From Climacium dendroides (Eukaryota; Streptophyta; Bryopsida; Hypnales; Climaciaceae): a stretch of DNA of 64,000 nt. Shown one piece after another: positions 1-10,732 of the stretch (position 1 is its first letter; each line of letters begins with the position of its first letter). A program made the position numbers and the translations under genes. The stretch is from NCBI GenBank assembly GCA_950106755.1, contig OX467088.1, positions 16,662,001-16,726,000 of the forward strand. The letters run 5' to 3'. A model generated the notes under the pieces. That model searched no databases. It was not told the origin of the DNA and saw nothing but the letters and a program-made list of their open reading frames with translations.

Positions 1-1541
1 AATATAATGCAATGACACGCTGCCAGAAACACAAGTTCTATACTTTAAAAAAAAAAGAAAAGAAACGCTGACCATGGTGCCGAAAAGAAAAGGTTGAGCC
101 TTGTCTTACAGACAAGCGTGCCATGACCAAAGCAATGTTGAATCCAAAGGGACGGACCGACAGATGGACCGACCGACCGACGGACCATTCCCCCAAATCA
201 GACTGACCTTCGAAACATACTGCCCACCTTCCTGCCCACGTTAAAAAAACTGATTGACGCTTTGGATCGCCGGACCCAGCTTCCGTCGGACGGACCCAGC
301 TTCGGACCAATTTTAGTTCACTTGAGTTTTAGGGTTTGGCTTGATCTGACAGTACCGAAGCTGACGGACCACCTTCCGAAGTTGGGACCAAACCAAAAGT
401 CGGACCCCAGTCCCCAGACCAAAGGAATATATACTACTGTATGCAGGAGAGGGTGAATTAACCCTCAACCCTAAATAAACGACGACATTGAGGACACAAA
501 GTGTTCGATGGATGACTTTCTCTATTACTATAGAAACAAAGAATGTACCTAGTGATTCAAAAATTGACTCACAATTGAGTGAGTACCTATCATTGAGGTG
601 GCGTCCTTCCAAGAGATAAACAACACGCTAAGCCATGTGAGCTTTGGTTTTGAATGAATTGTTGATAAAAAAAAAAATGGGGTTTTATTTATTTATTTGG
701 AATGTTTCAATCTACTGAACCCACTTCATGGTATGAGTCATCATGAATATAGCTTGCCAAGCATGGACAAGCAACAAGACCCATACCATGATTCAAGGAT
801 ATCTTTTTTTATTTCCCTTTGAACTACCTAACCCTCTAGGCAAGTGAATGTTATTTAACCCCTAAAATGCCTAAGGCACTAAACTTGAGTATCGACAAAA
901 CTTTGAAGCTAATAAACTTTACCGTGCTATTATTTTTAATATCTTCTTGTGACAAACTTTTTTGGAAGTCTAATTTTATCATCAAAATCCAATTTCAAAA
1001 ATGAATGATCATGATTTTTCTGTTCAACATTTTGTGCAAGGGTGTCCACTGAAAATCTAGTGTTGAATGCTCTTAGAAATGAGCATCAAATACACTAAAT
1101 CATGGGGGGAAAATCACATTAGAAATTCATTTTATAAAATTACAAAGTAGATTTTGAGAAGCAAAAAATTGATTGGCGTTAAACATGTTTTGTCCTTTAA
1201 CCTCATTTTTGTTTTCTGTTCTTCTTCTTCATACCATGAGATCTCTAACACTCCGGGTTAAGGGTTAAAATCAACAGGAAATTAAAAAGAAAAAAAACTG
1301 AAAAATTTGAGTGCCCAGAAAATGCAAATTCCGGGAGTCTCTTTCAATTCTCACTTGAATGCCAAGCTTCAGGCTCTGCTAAGGAAACCTGACCCTTCGC
1401 GGGGACCTTCGTCCCCTGTCGGACTCTGTAAAGAAAATCAAAGAAAATCACACACATCGACTGCAGAAGAAGCAGCGCACTCAATCCGATTCCTACCATA
1501 ATTTCAGGCTGTTGCTTTGACTCCTGCAGAAACTCTCTCAC

Positions 1542-1547
1542 TATAAA
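1542..1547 (+). promoter_or_regulatory. TATA box of GSTF copy 1
   Basis: TATAAA lies about 440 bases upstream of the start codon within the conserved context CTCTCTCACTATAA. Downstream, a likely 5'-UTR intron runs from a GT at 1655 to the AG ending at 1946 (TTTGCAG), so the leader would be spliced. The same TATA context and the same donor/acceptor pair occur in copies 2-4. Confidence 0.55.
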
Positions 1548-1983
1548 ATGCAGGCTCTCAATCCAGATTTCCATACTAACTGTCATTGCTCTCACTCTCG
1601 CTCGATATTGCAGCTCCAGCTACTTGAACTCTATCGAATTGGCGTTGCAACCAGGTGTGTACGTACGTGGGACAAAGCCTAGTAGAGCTCTGCGATTCAG
1701 TTGCATGCTCTGGGATTGTGGGTTTCTTCCAAATGGAGCCATCGTTACTGGATCATATAATTATATCCTTCATTGCTCTCACTTGCATCTTGATGCTGTC
1801 CTTGATCAATCTGGATTAGCTAGATCAGGGGATTGAAGCGGTTGTAAGCACTTTCCTCTGCGTGAACTCGTTCTCAGACCTGCAGGGCTTCTTGTTTTCA
1901 GAGAAAGCAAACGTGAATTTATCAGATTTGATGTTGTTGTTTGCAGGTGCAGGTCTGTTCAAGAAAATCTAGCAGCCTTGGTG

Positions 1984-3361
1984 ATGAAGTTTTACGGCAC
2001 ATCCACTCCCAATGCGGAGCGCGCTATTTTGCCACTCTTCTTGGCCGATGTAAGAAATGTCTGCTGAATTAAGGATTCCGTGATGTTGATTCTGTGGAAA
2101 TGTGGTTTGTATGCAAACCTCATTGTTGGTGATTTGGATCTTAAATCATGCAGCACTGACGAAGCGCAGATCAGATTAATTAACCCACTCGGTCTTTCTC
2201 ACCATTATCGTGGGCATCTGCAGGTGGACCCTGAGAAGGAGATGGAGATGGTGCTGGTGAGCTTAATGGGGAAACAGCAACAAACGCCCGCGTACAAGGC
2301 GAAGAATGTAAGCCCAGGATAGCAACCCCTTTCTTGGGAATTGGTTTATTTTGAAGATGTACGTGTTGTCAGAGTTTCGGTTTGATTGATCCAGATGCCA
2401 CCATTAACTGTAACATGAATGCTGTTCCTGCAATTGGTATGTATGCAGCCCTTTGGAGCCGTCCCGTTCTTGGAGGATGGCGATCTTGGAATCTTTGGTA
2501 AGTAGATGATGCATTCCAAATGAAATTATGTCTAGTCTTGTTTGCAACAGTTAGTATGGCTCGCGTTGGAATCACTTGTTCTTTTCATCCAATCTTTTAG
2601 GTTGGTCGGCGTGCTTGACCTCACCTGATAGTGCTTCCATTCCTGGCAAAGAAATCAGTTAGTCTGAAAGTGAGCCAGTTCTTCAACATAGTAGTGCTGC
2701 ATTGGTTTTTGCAACAAAAGAGGCTCTGTACAGGCAGAGTTAGTGCTATCTTTTTGTTTCAATGTTCCACCAACATCGCTTCTTTCATGCAAGTGTGGTT
2801 AGGTTTGGAGCAGCAACTTTGGTCTGCATGAATAGGAGGAGCCTGTAGCCCGAATAGTTTTGACTTAGCTGAAAATGCGTGCGTGGAAATGCAGAGTCTC
2901 GAGCCATAGCCAACTACATTGTGGACAAGTACAACTTGACATTCCTGGTGGGGACGACGCCGAAGGAGAGGGCCACCATCAACCAGTGGGTGGAATCCGA
3001 GGCCCAGAACTTCTACCCTGCAGTTTTGCCTCTGTTGAGGGAGTCCTTCTATTCTCGGATGCAAAACAGGCCTTTGGATGAGAAAGTGAAGGCCACCAGT
3101 ATGGAGAATATCGGTAAGGTGTTGGACGTGTACGAGGCCCAGCTCTCCAAGCACAAGTATCTGGCTGGTGATAGCTACACTCTGGCTGATGTATTCCACA
3201 CCCCTTTCCTGTTGAAGGTTAGCACTCTGGATGCGTTTGCAGGAGCATTTGATAACCGTCCTCATGTGAAGGCTTGGGTTGACGATATCACCTCGAATGA
3301 AGCGTTCCTGAAAACCAGGAAACTGGATTGGGATAATGCCACCCCATTCCAGAGTGTGTAG
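1984..3361 (+). CDS. GSTF: Phi-class glutathione S-transferase, copy 1
   Basis: Likely cytosolic glutathione transferase: it conjugates glutathione to electrophiles or reduces peroxides. Exons are 1984-2049, 2224-2307, 2449-2497 and 2895-3361, all with GT-AG borders, giving 221 residues. The N-terminal thioredoxin-like domain shows PFGAVPFLEDGD (cis-Pro after Val) and, across the exon 3/4 junction, the glutathione-binding FESRA motif. The helical C-terminal domain carries the usual KYLAGDSYTLADVFH signature. The 49-nt third exon is the size typical of a phi-GST middle exon. The first ATG used by copies 2-4 is TTG here, so I start at the next in-frame ATG, losing two residues. A polyadenylation signal AATAAA lies at 3565-3570. 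Orthologous flanks and introns show it belongs to the tandem array. The family call is firm; the substrate is unknown. Confidence 0.93.
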
Positions 3362-5947
3362 CTAGTGACGCTCTGTCAATGTAGGTAGGTAAGCGTGCAA
3401 TTTGGCTTTGTTGATGTTGAGTTGAGGGAGTACTCGGCTGTTTTGGGGTCGGATAGATTGGGTAGAGCGCTGTATTTATTGGGGTGAGGAAGAACAGCCT
3501 CTTCGTGCTGAATTCAGCCCCTTGCAATGTTGGTGACAACTCTCATGTACTGTTTTGCAAGGAAAATAAAACTTTGTGTTTGATAAAGCCTGTGGAATGT
3601 TTTCTTGAGGGAATCTTGTTGCCGCGTCACAGAAAGATTGTTTTGCATCACCTTGAATCGCTGCACAGTGAAGGTGGTATATAAATTATGGTAGCAAAAT
3701 GGGTGTAGCTTCAGTTGAAAAGGGAGTTCCAGTGAGCAAACTGCAGCGGACAGCACTGGTAGTCACACCCTCTCCGAGAAGCAGACAATTCTCGGAGGTT
3801 GGAAGCGGGGACCATTTATATTGGTTTTCTGCATTTGTTGGATCTCTCATCTTGGAGGTGCCATTTTTCTGCTCTGGAGGTGAAAAAATGGGTTGGAGAA
3901 TGGTTTTTTTTGACAATTTTTCACTCCCACTCCCACCACTTTCACCTTGCATGGCGCATATCTTGTTTTTCCTATACCACTTGAATTCCACACCACCTAT
4001 GCACATTCTTGAAGTGAATTAGTCTCAACCTTGGTGAAAACAATGGTGCTTATTTTATTAGGGGTGTCATTGTGTCCTCTTGCTCATCAACTTTCCATTG
4101 ATTTGGCTCCTCATTTCTCTCACCACACTTATATTTTACGAGACAATTTGTTTCTAGGAAGTTTGTTTTTTTATGCATATGATTCACAGTACCAAGGAAG
4201 ATGATTTCTACAAGGCCCAACTTGTCCTTATGGGGTTAAAGGATACTAGCAACAATTTGACTTATTACGAGTTCATTGTTAATTTCTAGGATTATAGTTC
4301 ATATTCTACAATATGCAATTATAGCATGAAGGTGAAGTTTTTGGACTTTTTCTATGTACTCGAGTATCTTACAAATCTTTTTGGTTTTAACTTCAAGAAT
4401 ATATTCACAATGATTTCAATTTTTCACAAATAGTATCTAAAAGTTCATGAATTACATAAGATATGTGATTGGAATTCTTAAAAAGTAATTTTAAGAACTT
4501 TCATTACAATGTAGTGGAAATATAGACTTTGTTTGACAATGTAGAGGAATTCAGACCTATAAAGTGAAAGTGAAAGTCATTGAAAGGAAAACTTATGGAA
4601 AATGCAATTTTTTTGACATAAAGTGATATGGGTGAAAGCAAGGAAAGATATTCTATTTTCTATTTGAGATGTCAAGATTCACAAAACTATTGAAGATTTA
4701 TGTTTTGAGAAAAAAAAATTCAATGAATGTACTACTCTCTTGGTAATGAGATATTTTAATGCTTTTTAGATTTGTTGCTCTCTGAGTTTAAACTAAAGCT
4801 ATTACAATGCTTTCTATGATTGATCACTTCAATGTCTTTTCACACAAAAAATGAATTGACAACATACAAAATTTAAAAATCAATACAAAAACTAGGGTTG
4901 TCATCTCTCAAGCTATATGTGACAATCGACTAAAGCATTTGTTTTGAGTTTAAAAGCTTCATTATAGGTAACAATTTTGAGTTTTTAACACATAGTTGTA
5001 TGGATACCAATGTCTAGAAAGATGTGTTGTCAAACAGATCTTTTGGAAAAGGATTCATTTTTTAATTAAATCAAATACCAGAGGCATTTATTTAATTATT
5101 TTTAATTCAAATTTTGTTAGTTAACTTATTCATTTGTAATGTTTTAATTTTTTAAATTTCTCTTCTACGAATGTAATTCCCTTCATTGAATTGGAAGCAA
5201 AAGTCTAATGAATTAATACATATCAAGTAGTGGTTAAAGTCAAATTTTATATTAAGAAGTATTACATAGTGTAATTGAATACCTCTATTGCGGTTCAACT
5301 TCTCAGATTTAGTTGTGTTTTAGAACAAAAGAAAATTGCATAGTGAATGTCAACAAAGGATGTGAGACAATTTTAAAATAATTACAAATTTCATATTGCT
5401 ATTCATGGAATAAAATTTGTAATTATTTTACTACTTTATTATTTTTAATTACTTTTAAAATAATATAAATAATTTTCTATAATTATTATTTTTTTAACAT
5501 GGCCATTATTCATCATGGATGATGAACAATGATTATAGCTTGTAGGCATTACAATTTTTCTTTCCATTTCTTATACAACTTGTTTGAGCACTTAGTGGAT
5601 ATTTTTTGTGTCAAATTCAACCTTGAAAGAGGACATTTTTTAATTTTTAATTTTTTAAAATTGGGAGAAAAAGTCTAAGCATGTATGTCAAAACTTTAAT
5701 TTGTTGTTCCCTTGATTTCGTAAACGATCATACTTGTGATGCAATGCAGTAGGGCATTATATAACATTGTTTTCCAATAAGACGTAGTCCTTTGACATCC
5801 TTGAAAAAGGGGCCCCTTATAATAAACAAAATTATCTTATATGGCTTCTAGAACACCCCCAATCCTTGAAATAATTGATAAGTCCCTCCCAGATATCTAG
5901 CAAAGCATGATACCTTCACATCATAGGGGAAGACCATTGCCTAGTTA
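3362..5947. other. AT-rich 3' flank of unit 1, no gene seen
   Basis: After the GST 3' UTR, this stretch is AT-rich and carries no convincing reading frame. Near 3752 it contains TAGTCACACCCTCTCC followed by a short hairpin (CCGAGAA...TTCTCGG). This resembles one end of the MITE found intact at 16489-16869, so a truncated relative probably sits here and in unit 2 at about 11127. The rest (4130-5947) is shared with unit 2 and partly with unit 4 (about 32740-33970). Confidence 0.6.
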
Positions 5948-5951
5948 TTAA

Positions 5952-6683
5952 CCCTTGAGCGCCCCACCTGTCTTGCAAAACGGATGGCTTGTCCACCGCG
6001 GCTTGCAAAAGTGCCCCACCCGTTTTGCAAAATGGATGACTTGTTAGAAGGGAGGGCTTGCAAGTCGGGCTTGGCTTGCAAATTGGGGTGGTTTTGCAAG
6101 CCTAGAACTTGGCTTGCAAAACAACAAGGGACAAAATGTTTTGTCTTTCCGTATGCTGCGCGACAATTGTTTTTTACCTGTGTGACATCTCGTTTCACCT
6201 CCCTTCAGTATTTTATTGAATTTCCAAGTCGGACTGGCAGGGTAACAATAAATTATGGAGATTAAATTGAAATTGATCAAAATTAAACTGATCGGAATTG
6301 AAACAGATTGGAATTAAACTTATCAGAATTGAAATTGCTCGGAATTGAAATTCATCTAAATTGAAATTGACCAGATTTGATCGGACTTGATCAAATTGAA
6401 ATTGATCGGAATTGCCCCACTGAAAATTGATTGATCAAAGATTCAAAATCAAATTGATCGGTACAAATTAAAATTGAAATCGATCGGTACAAATTCACAT
6501 TGAAATTGATTGGAATTGAAATTAAAATCAATCAGTACATTTTTGAACCTCTAATCGTTCACATTCAGAACATTTCAAAAGTTTTTCACCTAAAGTTTTT
6601 TTATTTCTTCCCTTGTTGCTCCATTCACTCGACCTGCTAACAGGTCATGGGTGGGGCGCACATTCAGCTGGGGCGCTCAGGGG
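5952..6683. mobile_element. Non-autonomous piggyBac-type element A (732 bp)
   Basis: It is flanked on both sides by TTAA (5948-5951 and 6684-6687), the piggyBac-superfamily target. The ends are inverted: left CCCTTGAGCGCCCC, right complement CCCCTGAGCGCCCC. No transposase is encoded. The interior holds repeats around TTGCAAAACGGATGG-like words (5970-6130) and a degenerate tandem array of AAATTGAAATTGATCGGA-like units (about 6255-6540). It sits at the same position relative to the tandem units as element B, and shares the terminal motif with it but not the interior. Confidence 0.8.
6255..6540. repeat. Degenerate short tandem repeat inside element A
   Basis: Imperfect iterations of a 15-20 base unit built on AAATTGAAATTGATCGG. 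Spacing and sequence are irregular, as in an old minisatellite. It has no coding potential. Confidence 0.6.
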
Positions 6684-7073
6684 TTAAATAGTACCTTACA
6701 TGGATACAGACTGATAACTGTGGCATGACCAAAGCGAATGTTGAATCCAAGGGACGGACCGACCGACCGACCGAGGGTTCCCCAAAATCAAACTGGCCTT
6801 CCAAGCAAACTGCCCACCTTCCTGCCCACGTTGGAAGACATTGAGGCTTTTGGATCACCGGACCCAGCTTCCGTCGGACCCAGCTTCGGATCAAGCTTCG
6901 GATCAAGCTTCGGACCCAGCTTCGGATCAAGCTTCGGATCAAGCTTCGGACCCAGCTTCGGACCAATTTTAGTTCACTTGGGTTTTAGGGTTTGGAGGCC
7001 TGATCTAACAGTACCGAAGCTGGCGGACCACCTTCCGAAGTTGGGACCAAAGCCTAAGTCAGACCCCAGTAAC

Positions 7074-7332
7074 TAAGGTAGGTACACCCCAAAACCGACA
7101 CTTTTTGCTGCTGAGCCTATTTTCTATTATTAGACTGGTCAAATTTTCATATGTTCTTGTTGGCAAGTGAAAGGAGGTTCCAATGCACCAGAGAACGTGG
7201 CATTTGGATACTATATGCAAAATATATTCTAGAAGCGTTTCTTCCACATAGGTACAAAAGTGATTTTGGAGATGTACATATAGTAAAGATGTCGGTTTAA
7301 GGTTAGTGGCACATTTCGGGGTACCTACCTTA
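7074..7332. mobile_element. MITE shared by units 2 and 3
   Basis: Inverted ends TAAGGTAGGTAC at the left and GTACCTACCTTA at the right enclose about 260 bases with no coding capacity. The same element is at 18264-18522 in unit 3. It is missing at the matching place in unit 1 (about 415-445), where flanking sequence runs through directly. The superfamily is not clear from these ends alone. Confidence 0.6.
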
Positions 7333-8513
7333 TGCAGGAGAGGTAGGTTTACCCTTAACCCTAAAAAACAATGACATTGAGGACATAGTGTTCGATGGAT
7401 GACTTTCTCTATTAATATAGAAACAAAGAATGTATCTAACTGAATTACATTTGAGTGAGTACCTATCACTCAAGCGGCAACCTTCCAAGAAGTAAACAAC
7501 ACGCTAATCCTCGTGGGCTTTGGTTTGTCGATAAAAAAAAAGTGGGGGTTTATTTATTTGGAATATTTCAACCTACTACACTCACTTCACAGTATGGGTC
7601 CAAATATGGGTCATAGTGAACATAGCTTGCTAAGCATGGGCAAGCAACAAGACCCATACCATGACTCAAGGAGATTTTTTATTTCCTTTTGGACTATCCT
7701 CTACGCAAGTGAATGTTATTTAATCCTTAAATGCCAAAGGCACCAAATTTGGGTATTGACAATACTTTGAAGCTAATAAACTTTACCATGCTACTATTTT
7801 TAATATTATTTTTGACAAATTTTTTTGGAAGTCTTATTTCAGCATCAAAATACAATTTCAAGAATGAATGATTATAATTTCTTTGTTCAATATTTTGTGC
7901 AAGGGTGTTCACTGAAAATCTAGTGTTGAATGCTCTTAGAAATGAGCGTCAAATACACTAGATCTTGGAGAAAAAATCACATTAGAGATTCATTTTAAAA
8001 AATTGCAAAGTAGATTTTGAGAAGCAATAAATTGATTTGGGTTATGCATGTTTTGTCCTTTAACCTCATATTTTTTTGGTGTTTTTTTTCCTACCATGTG
8101 ATCTGTAACACATCTACTCTGCATTTATACATTTACAGTTCCAAAAAAACCTGATAAATCTTATGAAAATGTAAGCTTTCTAGTAAATTTCTGAGAGCAA
8201 ATTCTAAGAGGCTCAAACAAGGCCTTGGGGACTAAGGGTTAAACTCAATAGGAAATTAAAAAGAAAAAGCTCAAAAATTTGAGTGCCCAGAAAATGCAAA
8301 TTCCGGGAGCCTCTTTCAATTCTCACTTGAATGCCAAGCTTCAGGCTCTGCTAAGGAAACCTGACCCTTCGCGGGGACCTTCGTATCCTGTCGGACTCTG
8401 TAAAGAAAATCAAAGAAAATCACACACATCGACTGCAACGAAGCAGCGCACTCAATCCGTTTCCTACCATAAATTTAGGTCTATTGCTTTCACTCCTGCA
8501 GCAACTCTCTCAC

Positions 8514-8519
8514 TATAAG
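8514..8519 (+). promoter_or_regulatory. TATA box of GSTF copy 2
   Basis: TATAAG in the same CTCTCTCACTATAAGATGCA context as in the other copies, about 430 bases upstream of the ATG, with the same inferred 5'-UTR intron between. Confidence 0.5.
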
Positions 8520-8948
8520 ATGCAAGGCTCTCAAACTAGAGTTCCATACTAACTGTCATTGCTCTCACTCGCGACATTGCAGCTCCAGCTACTTGAACTC
8601 TATCGAATCGGCGTTGCAATCAGGTGTGGTACGTGGGACAAAGCCTAGTATAGCTCTGCGATTCAGTTGCATGCTCTGGGATTGTGGGTTTCTTCCAAAT
8701 GGAGCCATCGTTAGTGGATCGTATAATTATATCCTTCCTTGCTCTCACTTGCATCTTGATGCTGTCCTTGATCAATCTGGATTAGCTAGATCAGGGAATT
8801 GGAGCGGTCGTAAGCACTTTCCTCTGGGTGAACTCGTTCTCAGAGCTGCAGGGCTTCTTATTTTCAGACAAATCAAACGCGAACTTACGAGGCTTGATGT
8901 TGTTGTTTGCAGGTGCTGGTTTGTGCAAGAAAGTCTACTGTAGCAGTC

Positions 8949-10732
8949 ATGGTGATGAAGTTTTACTCCACATCCGCGCCCAACGGGGAGCGCGCTATTC
9001 TGCCACTCTTCTTGGCCGATGTAAGAAATGTCTGCTGAATTAAGGATTCCGTGATGTTGATTCTGTGGAAATGTGATTTGTATGCAAACCTCATTGTCGG
9101 TGATTTGGATCTTAAATCATGCAGCACTGACGAAGCGCAGATCAGATTAATGAACCCACTCGGTCTGTCTCACCATTATCGTGGGCATCTGCAGGTGGAC
9201 CCTGAGAAGGAGATGGAGATGGTGCTGGTGAGCTTAATGGGGAAACAGCAACAAACGCCCGCGTACAAGGCGAAGAATGTAAGCCCAGGGTAGCAACCCC
9301 TTTCTTGAGAGTTGGTTTCTATTGAAGATGTACGTGTTGTCAGAGTTTCGGTTTGACTGATCTTGATGCCACCATTAACTGTAATTACTTTCAGTAAGTA
9401 ATACGAATGCTGTTCCTGCAATTGGTATGTGTGCAGCCCTTTGGAGCCGTCCCGTTCTTGGAGGATGGCGATCTTGGAATCTTTGGTAAGTAGATGATGC
9501 ATTCCAAATAAAATTATGTCATGTCTTGATTGCTAATTTTAGTATGACTCGCGTTAGAATCACTTGTTCTTTTCATCCAATCTTTTAGGTTGGTCGGCGT
9601 GCTTGACCTCACTTGATAGTGCTTCCATGCCTGGCAAAGAAGTCAGTTAGTCTGAGCTAGTACTTCGACATACATTATAGAAAATTTGGACTCTTCAGAA
9701 GGTCGTCAAGCTTTGACAAGCCACTCTATTTGGAGAGTCCTATGGAACTAGGAAAAGGATAGCATCTTTGTCAAAGATGCTATGTTAATTTGTGTGAACT
9801 TCGTGAAAGACTATCGCTTTTATTTCTTTTTTATGTATAGTTATGTGTCAGTGGACTTGTGTCAGGGTAAAAAAACGACAGCATATATTTAAAAATAGTA
9901 ACTGCGCCCCTTCTTCCATTTAAGTAATATTATTTTCGTAATCAATGCTCAAATGAACAACAATAGGGGAAAAATCACTGTCAAATCAAAATAAATGTAA
10001 TGAAAGGGTCCCTTTCAACACTTCTTAGCGGCCTTTTGGAGAGTCCAGATTTTCTCTAATGGTAGTGCTGCATTGGTTTTTGCAACAAAAGAGGCTCTGT
10101 ACAGGCAGAGTTAGTGCTATCTTTTTGTTTCAATATTCCACCAACATCGCTTCTTTCATGCAAGTGTGGTTAGGTTTGGAGCAGCAACTTTGGTCTGCAT
10201 GAGTAGGAGGAGCCTGTAGCCCGAATAGTTTTGACTTAGCTGAAAATGCGTGCGTGGAAATGCAGAGTCTCGAGCCATAGCCAACTACATTGTGGACAAG
10301 TACAACTTGACATTCCTGGTGGGGACGACGCCCAAGGAGAGGGCCACCATCAACCAGTGGGTGGAATCCGAGGCCCAGAACTTCTACCCTGCAGTTTTGC
10401 CTTTGTTGATGGAGTCCTACTATTCTCGGATGCAAAACAGGCCTTTGGATGAGAAAGTGAAGGCCACCAGTATGGAGAATATCGGCAAGGTGTTGGACGT
10501 GTACGAGGCCCAGCTCTCCAAGCACAAGTATCTGGCTGGTGATAGCTACACTCTGGCTGATGTATTCCACACCCCTTTCCTGTTGAAGGTTAGCACTCTG
10601 GATGCGTTTGCAGGAGCATTTGATAACCGTCCTCATGTGAAGGCTTGGGTTGACGATATCACCTCGAATGAAGCGTTCCTGAAAACCAGGAAACTGGATT
10701 GGGATAATGCCACCCCATTCCAGAGTGTGTAG
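8949..10732 (+). CDS. GSTF: Phi-class glutathione S-transferase, copy 2
   Basis: Intact four-exon gene: 8949-9020, 9195-9278, 9437-9485 and 10266-10732, 223 residues. It has the same domain pattern as its neighbours: MVMKFY first strand, VPFLEDGD cis-Pro loop at residues 57-64, and E69-S70 glutathione-binding pair formed across the exon 3/4 junction, then the all-helical C-terminal domain. The N-terminal loop reads YSTSAPNGER, like copy 4, whereas the C-terminal half (YSRMQNRP, ENIGKV) matches copy 1, so the gene is mosaic. Intron 3 is about 780 bp instead of about 400 because a 389-bp MITE is inserted. AATAAA lies at 10936-10941. No disabling change is seen. Confidence 0.94.
9673..10061. mobile_element. 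389-bp MITE in intron 3 of GSTF copy 2
   Basis: Absent from intron 3 of copies 1, 3 and 4, so it is a clean insertion. The ends form about 33-bp imperfect inverted repeats: left CATTATAGAAAATTTGGACT, right complement CATTAGAGAAAATCTGGACT. A target duplication is not clear. It has no coding capacity and lies well inside the intron, with the splice sites untouched. Confidence 0.75.

Larger units (their letters stand above)
1..5947 (+). repeat. Tandem duplication unit 1 (contains GSTF copy 1)
   Basis: First of four direct copies of a segment holding a GSTF gene. It opens with a GGACCGACC/GGACCCAGC-rich minisatellite head (about 120-420), followed by AT-rich 5' flank, the gene (1984-3361) and a long AT-rich 3' flank. 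The 3' flank (3362-5947) matches the flank of unit 2 (10733-13745) almost base for base, apart from insertions in unit 2. The left edge is cut by the window, and the right edge is the TTAA used by the next piggyBac-type element. Apart from the GST gene I see no gene here; the other open frames are short and unconserved outside the duplication. Confidence 0.85.

Noticed and set aside
455..480. CCCTCAACCCTAAA as telomere-like sequence
   Set aside because: Only two degenerate units, present as part of the duplicated unit and not as an array.
2879..2894. ATG-initiated start of the last GST exon (MRGNAESRA)
   Set aside because: The AG at the end of this stretch is a splice acceptor that joins in phase to the 49-nt exon and creates the family's ESRA motif; starting here would remove the glutathione-binding domain.
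2759..3265. 168-aa minus-strand frame repeated in four GST copies
   Set aside because: Antisense shadow of GST exon 4; it repeats only because the exon is duplicated.
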